A stretch of 64,000 nucleotides of DNA from Metallibacterium scheffleri (lineage in GTDB: Bacteria > Pseudomonadota > Gammaproteobacteria > Xanthomonadales > Rhodanobacteraceae), in assembly GCF_002077135.1 (NCBI RefSeq), contig NZ_LDOS01000001.1, forward strand, positions 198,219 through 262,218. Reading direction: 5' to 3'. Under the pieces are notes generated by a model. That model searched no databases, had not been told where the DNA came from, and saw only the letters and a program-made list of their open reading frames with translations. Position 1 is the first letter of the stretch. Each line of letters starts with the position of its first letter. Made by a program: the position numbers and the translations under genes. Shown in pieces: positions 40,120 through 50,369 of this stretch.

Positions 40120-40923
40120 CTAGGCGGCACGAGCAAAATCGAGGATGGCCCGCTGATCCGTCACCGGCACCACCTGCGCGCCGGCCTCGATCAGCCCTTG
40201 CCGCACTTCCTCGAACGCACCCACGTTGTCCGCATGGGCCTCCGGCTGCTGGACTGGCAGCAGCACAGCGGGTAACGCAAGCTGGCGTTGCAGATGACGC
40301 AGTCGACCGATCCATTGGTTGCCGTGGTCCAGCACGCGTATGGGATCGCCCTGCGCCAGATGCAACGGCTTGATTACGCGTCGGACGATGCCATCAGCTC
40401 CTACCTCGGCGAATGGCACGGGGAAGCGCACGGCATCTGTTCCCAGAGTGGTTTTGCGATAGCGCCCCGCCAGTCCTTCATGACGGAACACGCCGCGCAG
40501 CGCGCGGTCGAGCAGCACTTCCTGGTACTCAGCCGTCGCAAACATGTGCTCGACATACCGCTCATACAGCGCATCGAGCGTGGCTTCGACATCATCAGTC
40601 ATCACCGCGCGAACCGGCGAGAAACGAAAGAGCGATTCGCGCGGCCTCACCAGCTCGTCGAACGCGCGACCGCCCCACGCTGGCGTCGCTTCGGCCAGAG
40701 CCGTTATCCGCAGTATCTCGACTTCGAAATCCTTGCGCGCCGCGTTGAACACCTGCCGGTCGAGGGTGTCGAAAAACGCGCCGATTCGACGCCACTTCGG
40801 GTTGAGCCGAAAGATGAATGCGCCTGTTGCCGATGCATGAAGCACCACGCCGACGTTGGCGAATTCTTCGGTCTGCGCATAAGGCAGAAACCGGATAATG
40901 GCGTAGCGGGCGGCGGTCGTCAT
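40120..40923 (-). CDS. DUF3037 protein, partner of the HipA-like kinase
   Basis: 267 residues. The N-terminus 'ARYAIIRFLPYAQTEEFANVGVVLHAS' is the DUF3037 signature. The middle is helical, and the C-terminal third ('QRQLALPAVLLPVQQPEAHADNVGAFEEVRQGLIEAG') is less conserved. No catalytic motif or membrane segment is seen. DUF3037 genes are typically next to short HipA-like kinases, and here the start overlaps the kinase stop as ATGA. A role as antitoxin, regulator or substrate of the kinase is inference from that pairing. Confidence 0.75.
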   Translation of the reverse strand: MTTAARYAIIRFLPYAQTEEFANVGVVLHASATGAFIFRLNPKWRRIGAFFDTLDRQVFNAARKDFEVEILRITALAEATPAWGGRAFDELVRPRESLFRFSPVRAVMTDDVEATLDALYERYVEHMFATAEYQEVLLDRALRGVFRHEGLAGRYRKTTLGTDAVRFPVPFAEVGADGIVRRVIKPLHLAQGDPIRVLDHGNQWIGRLRHLQRQLALPAVLLPVQQPEAHADNVGAFEEVRQGLIEAGAQVVPVTDQRAILDFARAA

Positions 40924-41657
40924 TGTGTTCTGCCCCTGCGGATGTTGATGCGTTCATCAAGTCGGGCGCGACGGGCAGTCCAGTCTATACCAACCGGTAA
41001 CGTCGCCTCGGGGTCGAGCCAATTCCACTGTTCGGGCATGGATGCCAGCGCCTCATCGAACGAAGGCAGCGCGGCGCGCAGGCGGTTGGCTGCGTCGGTC
41101 CAGTTGATCCAGTCCTCGAACAGAGCGCTCGCATCGCCATGGAACACATGAGTTGCGAAAAATGTCGACTCATCGAATTCGCGATCGAACGCCAGGTTGT
41201 GGTCGATCACCAGCATGGCGTCACCCGCCGCGCGCCAGAGCAGATTGGGATTACCGCCCAGCTCCGACAGGGTGCGATCCGCGTTTTCCACCCACCAGTC
41301 GAACGCCAGCAACCGGCGACGCAGCGCCACATCAACGTTGCGAAGCTGCGCAATGGCAAAGTCCTGAACGCCGGATTCCAGTCGCGAACCGAATGCCGTA
41401 CTCGCGCCCAGGGCTCCACCTTCAGCACCCAGCGCCGCGACCAATTCGGCAGGCACCTCCAGCAACGTGAACGGCGGTATCGGCAGATCGAGCGCACGCC
41501 CCAGGTGCGCGCAAAGCCACTCGGCCACAAGGCCGCGCTGCGTGGTTTCGCGACCCTTGGCAACGTAGAGCGCATCGTCCTCGGCGCGAACCAGAAAAGG
41601 GCGCGTTCTGCCCTGCTCCATGCGGCGCAGGATTTCGACGACGCGCAAGGCGCTCAT
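40920..41657 (-). CDS. HipA-like kinase (HipA_2 type)
   Basis: 245 residues, about half the length of HipA and lacking its N-terminal subdomain. Kinase-like residues can be traced: Lys34 in 'LYVAKGRE', 'WWVENADRTLSELGGNPNLLW' with Asp127 and Asn138 as a catalytic-loop equivalent, and Asp152 in 'VIDHNLAFD' in the metal-binding (DFG-like) position. It may phosphorylate a protein or another target. ATGA overlaps join it to hsdS upstream and the DUF3037 gene downstream, so it is fully embedded in the hsd operon. Confidence 0.75.
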   Translation of the reverse strand: MSALRVVEILRRMEQGRTRPFLVRAEDDALYVAKGRETTQRGLVAEWLCAHLGRALDLPIPPFTLLEVPAELVAALGAEGGALGASTAFGSRLESGVQDFAIAQLRNVDVALRRRLLAFDWWVENADRTLSELGGNPNLLWRAAGDAMLVIDHNLAFDREFDESTFFATHVFHGDASALFEDWINWTDAANRLRAALPSFDEALASMPEQWNWLDPEATLPVGIDWTARRARLDERINIRRGRTQ

Positions 41658-43132
41658 CCGGCATCACCCGCGAATGCGCGCGTCAGCACGGATTGGCGCA
41701 GCGCCTGGGCGCGCTTGAGGTTGGCGTCCACCTCGGCCTCGACCTCACGGACGATGGACAGTCGGCGATCGACTTCGGCGACGATGCGGTGTTGTTCGCG
41801 CAGAGGCGGCAACGGAACTGGAAGCGTCTTGACGATGCCTAGATTCAAGATCTCCATGGTCCCGCCATGTGCCTGTCCCTTAAAGAACAGGGTAGCCCAC
41901 GCAGATTGGAGCATGTACGCAGCGTAGGCCGGTGCAATGAAGGATGGGTTGAGCGACAGTTTGATCAAGCGCGGATTGATGATGCCGGGCCTGGCGTTTT
42001 CTGGCAGCACGAGCACTTTCCCGGCTGTACCGACCAAACTGATGAGCAGATCACCCGGCTTGACGGTGCAGTTCTCGAGTTCACGGAACTTGGCTTCCTC
42101 GATGAAGTAATCGCCGAAGCTGTGATCACCTCGGATCACCTGCTCTTGACCATAGATCTTGTATCCCGAAGGAACATAGACGTCCTTCTTCAGGGCGCTT
42201 CCAAACGGCCCGGCTTTAAGTGCATGTTTGTCGGCAGACGACACTTGCTCGAATCCGCACCACACCCACCCCTCCGGCAACTTGGGCAAGCCGCTGGTAT
42301 CGGGCGCCGCAGGTTCCTTGTACTTGCCATTGCCCTTCCACTGGCTGCGACGGGTGTCGAGGATGCGCTTGAGAAGTTGTTCCCCCGTTTCATAGGGCAG
42401 GGCCGCTCCCGGCTTCCTGCCTCCCGCGGCATTCGCACTTCCCTGTGCAGCAAGCTCGGCGCCGGTCTCGAAGCTGCGGCCTTCGCGACGGGCGCGGTCG
42501 GCTTCGGTCTCAACGAGCCGGCCTTCGACGGCGGCCTTGAGCACGGAAGCCTTGTAGCGCTTGAGCTGCGCCTTGACGCGCTGCAGGCTGGCCACGGCCT
42601 GGTCTAGGCGGGAGAACTGCTTTTCGATCTCGGCGACAATGCGGCGCTGTAAAGCAAGTGGAGCCAGCGGCAAGCGTATATCGCTGATCTTGCTCGCGTT
42701 CACGTTGGGGATAGCGATGCCAGAAGTGTTGTCAGCAATCTGCTGCCAATAGTCGCGGCTCTTGAGGAAGTAAGCCAAATATCGCCCTTCCACCGTAGGG
42801 CCGGGGCGGAAGCGGATGAGGTAAGACGCGAACACGGATGGCTTCACTCGGGTGATCAAATAACTCACGCCGACCGATCCAGCGCGCGAGATGACAATGT
42901 CTCCCTCGTGCAAGAGGTATTTGTCGACGTCTGGCGGTTCGTCGGTGCAAAACGGAACAGTGGACCAATCTATCTCCCCGGATGTGATGTCTGTGGTTCG
43001 CAGCAGTCGAATACGACCGCCTTCGCTCATTGCCTTCGTGGTCCAGCCGTATTGCGGTTTAGAGCAAACACCACCGATGGTGACAGTTGACCAGCGCATT
43101 CCGGATCCCGCTTCCCCATCTGCGTAACTCAC
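41654..43132 (-). CDS. hsdS: Type I restriction-modification specificity subunit
   Basis: 492 residues, starting at a GTG that overlaps the hsdR stop (GTGA). Two target-recognition domains are separated by conserved helices: 'LALQRRIVAEIEKQFSRLD' to 'YKASVLKAAVEGRLV' (about 160-205) and a second copy at the C-terminus ('LREQHRIVAEVDRRLSIV' to 'ALRQSVLTRAF'). Each recognition domain reads one half of the bipartite DNA site. Both TRDs look complete, so the specificity should be functional. No inverted-repeat partner gene for phase variation is nearby. Confidence 0.92.
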   Translation of the reverse strand: MSYADGEAGSGMRWSTVTIGGVCSKPQYGWTTKAMSEGGRIRLLRTTDITSGEIDWSTVPFCTDEPPDVDKYLLHEGDIVISRAGSVGVSYLITRVKPSVFASYLIRFRPGPTVEGRYLAYFLKSRDYWQQIADNTSGIAIPNVNASKISDIRLPLAPLALQRRIVAEIEKQFSRLDQAVASLQRVKAQLKRYKASVLKAAVEGRLVETEADRARREGRSFETGAELAAQGSANAAGGRKPGAALPYETGEQLLKRILDTRRSQWKGNGKYKEPAAPDTSGLPKLPEGWVWCGFEQVSSADKHALKAGPFGSALKKDVYVPSGYKIYGQEQVIRGDHSFGDYFIEEAKFRELENCTVKPGDLLISLVGTAGKVLVLPENARPGIINPRLIKLSLNPSFIAPAYAAYMLQSAWATLFFKGQAHGGTMEILNLGIVKTLPVPLPPLREQHRIVAEVDRRLSIVREVEAEVDANLKRAQALRQSVLTRAFAGDAG

Positions 43133-45954
43133 GCCACCAACTCCCGATTCAGTTCCTCAATCACTTTGGGTAGCTGGGTGCCGAACAGTTGATGCACGCG
43201 CGCCAGGCCCCCGCGCTGGTTGAAGGGTGCGGCGTCGAAGTCTTCGAGGCGGATGTCGAGGCTGGCGGCGATGTGCTCGGCGATCCGCTCCAGCCACCAC
43301 TGCTGCTCGTCCCCAAACGATTTCCCATGGGCCTGCTGCTGGCCCAGCCAAGCCTTGAAATTGGCGGCGACGCGCTCGGGGTACGGCACCAGCTCGTTGT
43401 CCTGATGCATGGCATAGCGCACCAGGCTGACCAGATCGGTGAGGATACGCTGGCGGCTGGCCCCTTGGACTTTGCTCTGGTCCAGCGCGGCATAGGCCTG
43501 CCAGAGCGCGCTCTCGTCCAGCAGATACGGCGGCGCCTGCAGGCTGTCGGCCAGTTGCTTGATGGCCTCGAAGGTCAGTGGGGCGCGGGTGGGCCGGTTG
43601 TAGAGAATCTGCAGCGCGGTGATCTCGTCACGGTGCTGGGCGATGAACGACTCGAAGGTCTCGACCATGCTGCGCGCGCGATCGCTAGCGGCGGCGCTGA
43701 AGCCGGCCTCGATCAGGTGATCGGCCGTCACGGTGTCCACCACCATGTCGGCCTGCTGGCGCAGCCGCAACAGCAGCTCGCGCAGCGCGGGATCGGACAG
43801 CGGCTTGGCGGCTTCGGTGAGCGCGGCGCGCAGTTCGCCGCCCTCGCCCGCGAGCTGTGGCGCCGTGGCAGATGCGGGTGCGCTGAAGTCGCCGTGCAGC
43901 GCATCGACCAGCCGTCGCGACAAATCCTTGAGGCCGTAGCCGCCGCTGGCGGCGACCACCCTGGCCTTGTCGGCATCGTCGATGTCGCGATCCAGCCGTG
44001 CGAGGCGCGCGGCCACCGACGAGATCACTTCCGGCTCGACGTTGCCCAGCGCGACCGCCTGCAGCAGCTTGTCCAGCGGCACGGACTTCTTCTGGTCCAT
44101 CGGCCGGCTGTCGGTCTTGTCGCGCTCGCACACGCCGACCGCGTCGACGATGACAAAGTGGTCCTTGCTGCGCGCGTCCGGCGTCACCGCCTGCAGGTCG
44201 GCCGGATTGATCACGCGCACGCCGCGACCCTTCATCTGCTCGAAGAACGAGCGCGACTTGACCGAGCGCATGAACATCACGATCTCGACCGGCTTGATGT
44301 CGGTACCGGTAGCGATCATGTCCACGGTGACCGCAATGCGCGGGTGGTAACTGGTGCGGAAGGCACGGATCAGGGACTCAGGCGTGGCGCCCGTCGTGCG
44401 GTAGGTGATCTTCTGCGCGAACTCGTTGCCCTTGCCGAATTCCTCGCGCAGGATCTGCACGATGGCCTCGGCGTGGTTGTCGTCCTTGGCGAACACCAGG
44501 GTCTTGGGCACCTCGGTACGGCCGGGGAAGATCTCGCCGAACAGGCGATCGCGGAAGGTGCGCACCACGGTGCGGATCTGGTCCGGGGTCTGCACGGCGC
44601 GGTCGAGCTCGGCAGGGTCGTAGGCGAAGTCCTCGTCGAGCTGCCAGTCGCTGCGCCGGCGCGTCTGGCGATCGAGCAACTGCACGTAATAGCCGGCCTC
44701 GACGGTGCTGCCCTGCTCGCTCACGTTGGTGCGGATGCGGTAGACGTCGTAGTTGACGTTGACGCCATCGGCCACGGCCTGCGAGTGGCCGTATTCCATC
44801 ACCAGGTTCTGGTTGAAGAAGCCGAAGGTCTGCTTGCTGGGCGTGGCGGTCAGGCCGATCAGGTAGGCATCGAAGTATTCCAGCACCTGCCGCCACAGGT
44901 GGTAGATCGAGCGGTGCGCCTCGTCGGTGATGACGATGTCGAAAGTCTCGATCGGGAACGCCGGGTTGTATTCCAGCGGCGGCGTGTCCTTGAACAGCCC
45001 TTCGGCGTCCTCGGTGCTGTGCTCCTCGTCCTCGTCGGGGAGTTCGCGGCCCTTGAGCATCGAGTACATGCGCTGGATGGTGCAGATGACCACGCGCGCG
45101 GACGTGTCGAGCTGGCTGGAGGTGAGGTGCTGGACGATGTACTCCTCGCCGAACTTGTAGTTGTTGTAGGGCGAGACGTACTGGTCGAACTCCTTCTTGG
45201 TCTGCCGGCCCAGATTGCCGCGATCGACCAGGAACAGCACCCGGCGCGCGCCGGCGAACTTGATCAGGCGGTAGCTGAGCACGATCGCCAGCAGGGTCTT
45301 GCCGGAGCCGGTGGCCATCTGCACCAGCGCGCGCGGGCGGTTTTCGCGCAGCGACTGCTCCAGCTTCGCGATCGCCTGCGGCTTGGGCGGCCACAGGTCG
45401 TCGATCAGCGACGGCAACTGCTGCATGCGCGCGAGGAAGGTTCCAGCCGCGGTGTTGGCGGGCGCATCGGCGATCACGTCAGCGCGAACGGCGGGCGTTG
45501 CGCCTTGCGCTGGCGCCGCGATCAGCCACGCCGCCAGCGTCTCGGGCCGATGGAAGGCGAACACGGAACGCGCGCGCGGCTCGGGATCGAGGCCGTTGGT
45601 GTAGTGGGTTTCGACGCCGGTCGATTCATAGAGAAACGGCAGCGGCCGGCGCCAGGCGGGCAGGCTGGCAGGCAGACCTTGTGCATAACGACCGGACTGC
45701 GTTTCGACGCCGGTGAGCGTCGCGCCCTGCTTCTTGGCCTCGATCACGCCGCAGGCGCGGCCATCGACATACAGCAGGTAGTCGGCGGTGCCGTGGCCTT
45801 CGACCAGCGGAAACTCGCGAATCGCGACGCCGCGCGCGGCGTGCAGATTGACCTCGGCGAGGTTCTGCACCGCCCAGCCGGCGGCGCCGAGCAGGGTGTC
45901 GATGGTCTGCCGCGCGGCTTGTTCCGGGGTGAGGGCACCTCGTGGCGGCGTCAT
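43129..45954 (-). CDS. hsdR: Type I restriction endonuclease subunit R
   Basis: 941 residues from the ATG at 45954 (GGGAG 5 nt upstream); a 15-codon longer frame lacks such a site. The N-terminal nuclease has the PD-(D/E)xK pattern 'GTADYLLYVDGRACGVIEAKK' region with Glu72 and Lys74. The SF2 translocase has Walker A 'MATGSGKTLLA' (about 212-222) and 'ITDEAHRSIYH' (DEAH 344-347). Later helicase motifs include 'VDMIATGTDIKPVEIVMFMR' and 'QMKGRGVRV'. The C-terminal part contacts the methylase. It cuts unmethylated DNA after translocation. First gene of the operon. Confidence 0.94.
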   Translation of the reverse strand: MTPPRGALTPEQAARQTIDTLLGAAGWAVQNLAEVNLHAARGVAIREFPLVEGHGTADYLLYVDGRACGVIEAKKQGATLTGVETQSGRYAQGLPASLPAWRRPLPFLYESTGVETHYTNGLDPEPRARSVFAFHRPETLAAWLIAAPAQGATPAVRADVIADAPANTAAGTFLARMQQLPSLIDDLWPPKPQAIAKLEQSLRENRPRALVQMATGSGKTLLAIVLSYRLIKFAGARRVLFLVDRGNLGRQTKKEFDQYVSPYNNYKFGEEYIVQHLTSSQLDTSARVVICTIQRMYSMLKGRELPDEDEEHSTEDAEGLFKDTPPLEYNPAFPIETFDIVITDEAHRSIYHLWRQVLEYFDAYLIGLTATPSKQTFGFFNQNLVMEYGHSQAVADGVNVNYDVYRIRTNVSEQGSTVEAGYYVQLLDRQTRRRSDWQLDEDFAYDPAELDRAVQTPDQIRTVVRTFRDRLFGEIFPGRTEVPKTLVFAKDDNHAEAIVQILREEFGKGNEFAQKITYRTTGATPESLIRAFRTSYHPRIAVTVDMIATGTDIKPVEIVMFMRSVKSRSFFEQMKGRGVRVINPADLQAVTPDARSKDHFVIVDAVGVCERDKTDSRPMDQKKSVPLDKLLQAVALGNVEPEVISSVAARLARLDRDIDDADKARVVAASGGYGLKDLSRRLVDALHGDFSAPASATAPQLAGEGGELRAALTEAAKPLSDPALRELLLRLRQQADMVVDTVTADHLIEAGFSAAASDRARSMVETFESFIAQHRDEITALQILYNRPTRAPLTFEAIKQLADSLQAPPYLLDESALWQAYAALDQSKVQGASRQRILTDLVSLVRYAMHQDNELVPYPERVAANFKAWLGQQQAHGKSFGDEQQWWLERIAEHIAASLDIRLEDFDAAPFNQRGGLARVHQLFGTQLPKVIEELNRELVA

Positions 45955-46088
45955 GATCGCTCCCAGACAGGCGCGTCCAGCCGAGCCCACTTGGTGCACG
46001 CGGTCGACTGGACAGCGATGGTGCGCAACAGCCCGCTCCCTTGGAATCAGCGCGCGCCATTATGCAGCAGAGAGTCGAACTTGCAGCG

Positions 46089-46164
46089 TGGTGGGCCCAC
46101 CAGGACTCGAACCTGGAACCAAAGGATTATGAGTCCTCTGCTCTAACCATTGAGCTATAGGCCC
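46089..46164 (-). tRNA. ileX: tRNA-Ile2 (anticodon CAU)
   Basis: 76 nt with encoded CCA. The acceptor GGGCCTA pairs with TGGGCCC, D stem is GCTC/GAGC, anticodon stem GAGGA/TCCTT, loop CTCATAA (anticodon CAT), and a T arm with GGTTCGAGTCC. The 8-nt D loop (AATGGTTA) and variable region match E. coli ileX more than elongator tRNA-Met, and G1-C72 pairing excludes initiator tRNA. As tRNA-Ile2 it would need TilS to make lysidine at C34 and read AUA. Its first 30 nt and its leader are repeated 15 times directly upstream. Confidence 0.93.
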
Positions 46165-46179
46165 GATGCTGTGCTGCAC

Positions 46180-46185
46180 AGTGTA
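46180..46185 (-). promoter_or_regulatory. Candidate -10 box of tRNA-Ile2, repeated in every unit
   Basis: TACACT on the minus strand, 15 nt before the first tRNA base. The same box occurs in the leader of each 144-bp unit and before the outermost unit. No consensus -35 box is visible at 16-18 bp, so promoter activity is uncertain. Confidence 0.3.
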
Positions 46186-48208
46186 GCGGGGCAAAAATCG
46201 CCGGACTCTCACCCGCCCTCGCCTTTCGACTCGGGCGCTCGCCGGCGCGCAGCCGTGCTGCGCGAAATCCCGCCTCGCCCTCTGCTCTAACCATTGAGCT
46301 ATAGGCCCGATGCTGTGCTGCACAGTGTAGCGGGGCAAAAATCGCCGGACTCTCACCCGCCCTCGCCTTTCGACTCGGGCGCTCGCCGGCGCGCAGCCGT
46401 GCTGCGCGAAATCCCGCCTCGCCCTCTGCTCTAACCATTGAGCTATAGGCCCGATGCTGTGCTGCACAGTGTAGCGGGGCAAAAATCGCCGGACTCTCAC
46501 CCGCCCTCGCCTTTCGACTCGGGCGCTCGCCGGCGCGCAGCCGTGCTGCGCGAAATCCCGCCTCGCCCTCTGCTCTAACCATTGAGCTATAGGCCCGATG
46601 CTGTGCTGCACAGTGTAGCGGGGCAAAAATCGCCGGACTCTCACCCGCCCTCGCCTTTCGACTCGGGCGCTCGCCGGCGCGCAGCCGTGCTGCGCGAAAT
46701 CCCGCCTCGCCCTCTGCTCTAACCATTGAGCTATAGGCCCGATGCTGTGCTGCACAGTGTAGCGGGGCAAAAATCGCCGGACTCTCACCCGCCCTCGCCT
46801 TTCGACTCGGGCGCTCGCCGGCGCGCAGCCGTGCTGCGCGAAATCCCGCCTCGCCCTCTGCTCTAACCATTGAGCTATAGGCCCGATGCTGTGCTGCACA
46901 GTGTAGCGGGGCAAAAATCGCCGGACTCTCACCCGCCCTCGCCTTTCGACTCGGGCGCTCGCCGGCGCGCAGCCGTGCTGCGCGAAATCCCGCCTCGCCC
47001 TCTGCTCTAACCATTGAGCTATAGGCCCGATGCTGTGCTGCACAGTGTAGCGGGGCAAAAATCGCCGGACTCTCACCCGCCCTCGCCTTTCGACTCGGGC
47101 GCTCGCCGGCGCGCAGCCGTGCTGCGCGAAATCCCGCCTCGCCCTCTGCTCTAACCATTGAGCTATAGGCCCGATGCTGTGCTGCACAGTGTAGCGGGGC
47201 AAAAATCGCCGGACTCTCACCCGCCCTCGCCTTTCGACTCGGGCGCTCGCCGGCGCGCAGCCGTGCTGCGCGAAATCCCGCCTCGCCCTCTGCTCTAACC
47301 ATTGAGCTATAGGCCCGATGCTGTGCTGCACAGTGTAGCGGGGCAAAAATCGCCGGACTCTCACCCGCCCTCGCCTTTCGACTCGGGCGCTCGCCGGCGC
47401 GCAGCCGTGCTGCGCGAAATCCCGCCTCGCCCTCTGCTCTAACCATTGAGCTATAGGCCCGATGCTGTGCTGCACAGTGTAGCGGGGCAAAAATCGCCGG
47501 ACTCTCACCCGCCCTCGCCTTTCGACTCGGGCGCTCGCCGGCGCGCAGCCGTGCTGCGCGAAATCCCGCCTCGCCCTCTGCTCTAACCATTGAGCTATAG
47601 GCCCGATGCTGTGCTGCACAGTGTAGCGGGGCAAAAATCGCCGGACTCTCACCCGCCCTCGCCTTTCGACTCGGGCGCTCGCCGGCGCGCAGCCGTGCTG
47701 CGCGAAATCCCGCCTCGCCCTCTGCTCTAACCATTGAGCTATAGGCCCGATGCTGTGCTGCACAGTGTAGCGGGGCAAAAATCGCCGGACTCTCACCCGC
47801 CCTCGCCTTTCGACTCGGGCGCTCGCCGGCGCGCAGCCGTGCTGCGCGAAATCCCGCCTCGCCCTCTGCTCTAACCATTGAGCTATAGGCCCGATGCTGT
47901 GCTGCACAGTGTAGCGGGGCAAAAATCGCCGGACTCTCACCCGCCCTCGCCTTTCGACTCGGGCGCTCGCCGGCGCGCAGCCGTGCTGCGCGAAATCCCG
48001 CCTCGCCCTCTGCTCTAACCATTGAGCTATAGGCCCGATGCTGTGCTGCACAGTGTAGCGGGGCAAAAATCGCCGGACTCTCACCCGCCCTCGCCTTTCG
48101 ACTCGGGCGCTCGCCGGCGCGCAGCCGTGCTGCGCGAAATCCCGCCTCGCCCTCTGCTCTAACCATTGAGCTATAGGCCCGATGCTGTGCTGCACAGTGT
48201 AGCGGGGC

Positions 48209-48324
48209 AAAAATCGCCGGACTCTCACCCGCCCTCGCCTTTCGACTCGGGCGCTCGCCGGCGCGCAGCCGTGCTGCGCGAAATCCCGCCTCGCCCTCTG
48301 CTCTAACCATTGAGCTATAGGCCC
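48209..48324 (-). ncRNA. Putative small RNA encoded by each array unit (outermost copy given)
   Basis: Representative of 15 copies. Within a unit, nt 45-63 form a perfect 8-bp hairpin (CGCGCAGC-acg-GCTGCGCG). Alternatively nt 62-67 pair with 105-110 (CGCCGG/CCGGCG), enclosing CGCCC/GGGCG (72-76, 91-95), followed by A and five T at 112-116, which resembles an intrinsic terminator. A transcript from the leader to the T-run would be about 115-125 nt and begin with a tRNA 5' half. Transcription is unproven and the whole call is inference from sequence layout. Confidence 0.3.
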
Positions 48325-48360
48325 GATGCTGTGCTGCACAGTGTAGCGGCAGGCGCAAAG

Positions 48361-48389
48361 CACGACGCCCGCGCATGGCGGGCGTCGTG
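48361..48389 (-). terminator. Terminator hairpin downstream of rpoD
   Basis: A perfect 12-bp stem (CACGACGCCCGC / GCGGGCGTCGTG) with a 5-nt loop, followed on the minus strand by CTTTGCG. It begins about 30 bp after the rpoD stop and lies 36 bp before the outermost array unit. The T-run is short, so some read-through into the array is possible. Confidence 0.7.
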
Positions 48390-48421
48390 TGGCGGCGAGC
48401 TGAGGATGCCGTGGCGCGCGC

Positions 48422-50272
<1,851 letters not shown>

Positions 50273-50369
50273 GCCGTGCACCGTGGGGTGAATGAACCTT
50301 CCAGTTTAATCAGTTGGCGACGTTCTGACCACTATTCAAGCGCGTGGTTCCTTGGCACGGAGCATGCGT

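Larger units (their letters stand above)
46165..48324 (-). repeat. 15 tandem 144-bp units carrying the tRNA-Ile2 5' half
   Basis: Exact period 144 bp, and all 15 units look identical by line comparison. On the minus strand each unit runs: nt 1-30 identical to the tRNA 5' end (acceptor strand, D arm, start of anticodon stem), nt 31-about 120 unrelated to the tRNA, and nt about 121-144 the tRNA leader (CGCTACACTG...CATC). Unit starts fall at 48324, 48180 and every 144 bp to 46308; the next copy is the intact tRNA at 46164. Units lack the anticodon, variable and T arms, so they are not tRNAs. The outermost leader is shared to 48349, then diverges. Confidence 0.97.

Noticed and set aside
43189-46146. 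Long plus-strand ORF (985 codons) opposite hsdR, and similar ones opposite the aminotransferase (15949-18087) and rpoD (48713-50410)
   Set aside because: These are antisense shadows of GC-rich coding genes. They lack family motifs and lie exactly opposite well-identified proteins.
46089-46164. Elongator or initiator tRNA-Met
   Set aside because: The anticodon CAT is shared, but the D loop length and variable region match tRNA-Ile2. A G1-C72 pair excludes initiator. Final proof needs a tilS-dependence or isotype model score.
46165-48324. CRISPR array
   Set aside because: The whole 144-bp unit is constant. There are no short repeats alternating with unique spacers, and no cas genes.
46165-48324. 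Fifteen extra functional tRNA genes
   Set aside because: Units stop at tRNA nucleotide 30 and lack the anticodon, variable loop, T arm and 3' acceptor strand. No complementary TAGGCCC is present to close the acceptor stem.
46060-48376. Two overlapping minus-strand ORFs of 767 and 749 codons made of 48-residue repeats
   Set aside because: They arise because 144 is divisible by 3, so a tandem non-coding repeat stays open in more than one frame. They run through an intact tRNA gene and have no protein-like conservation between frames.
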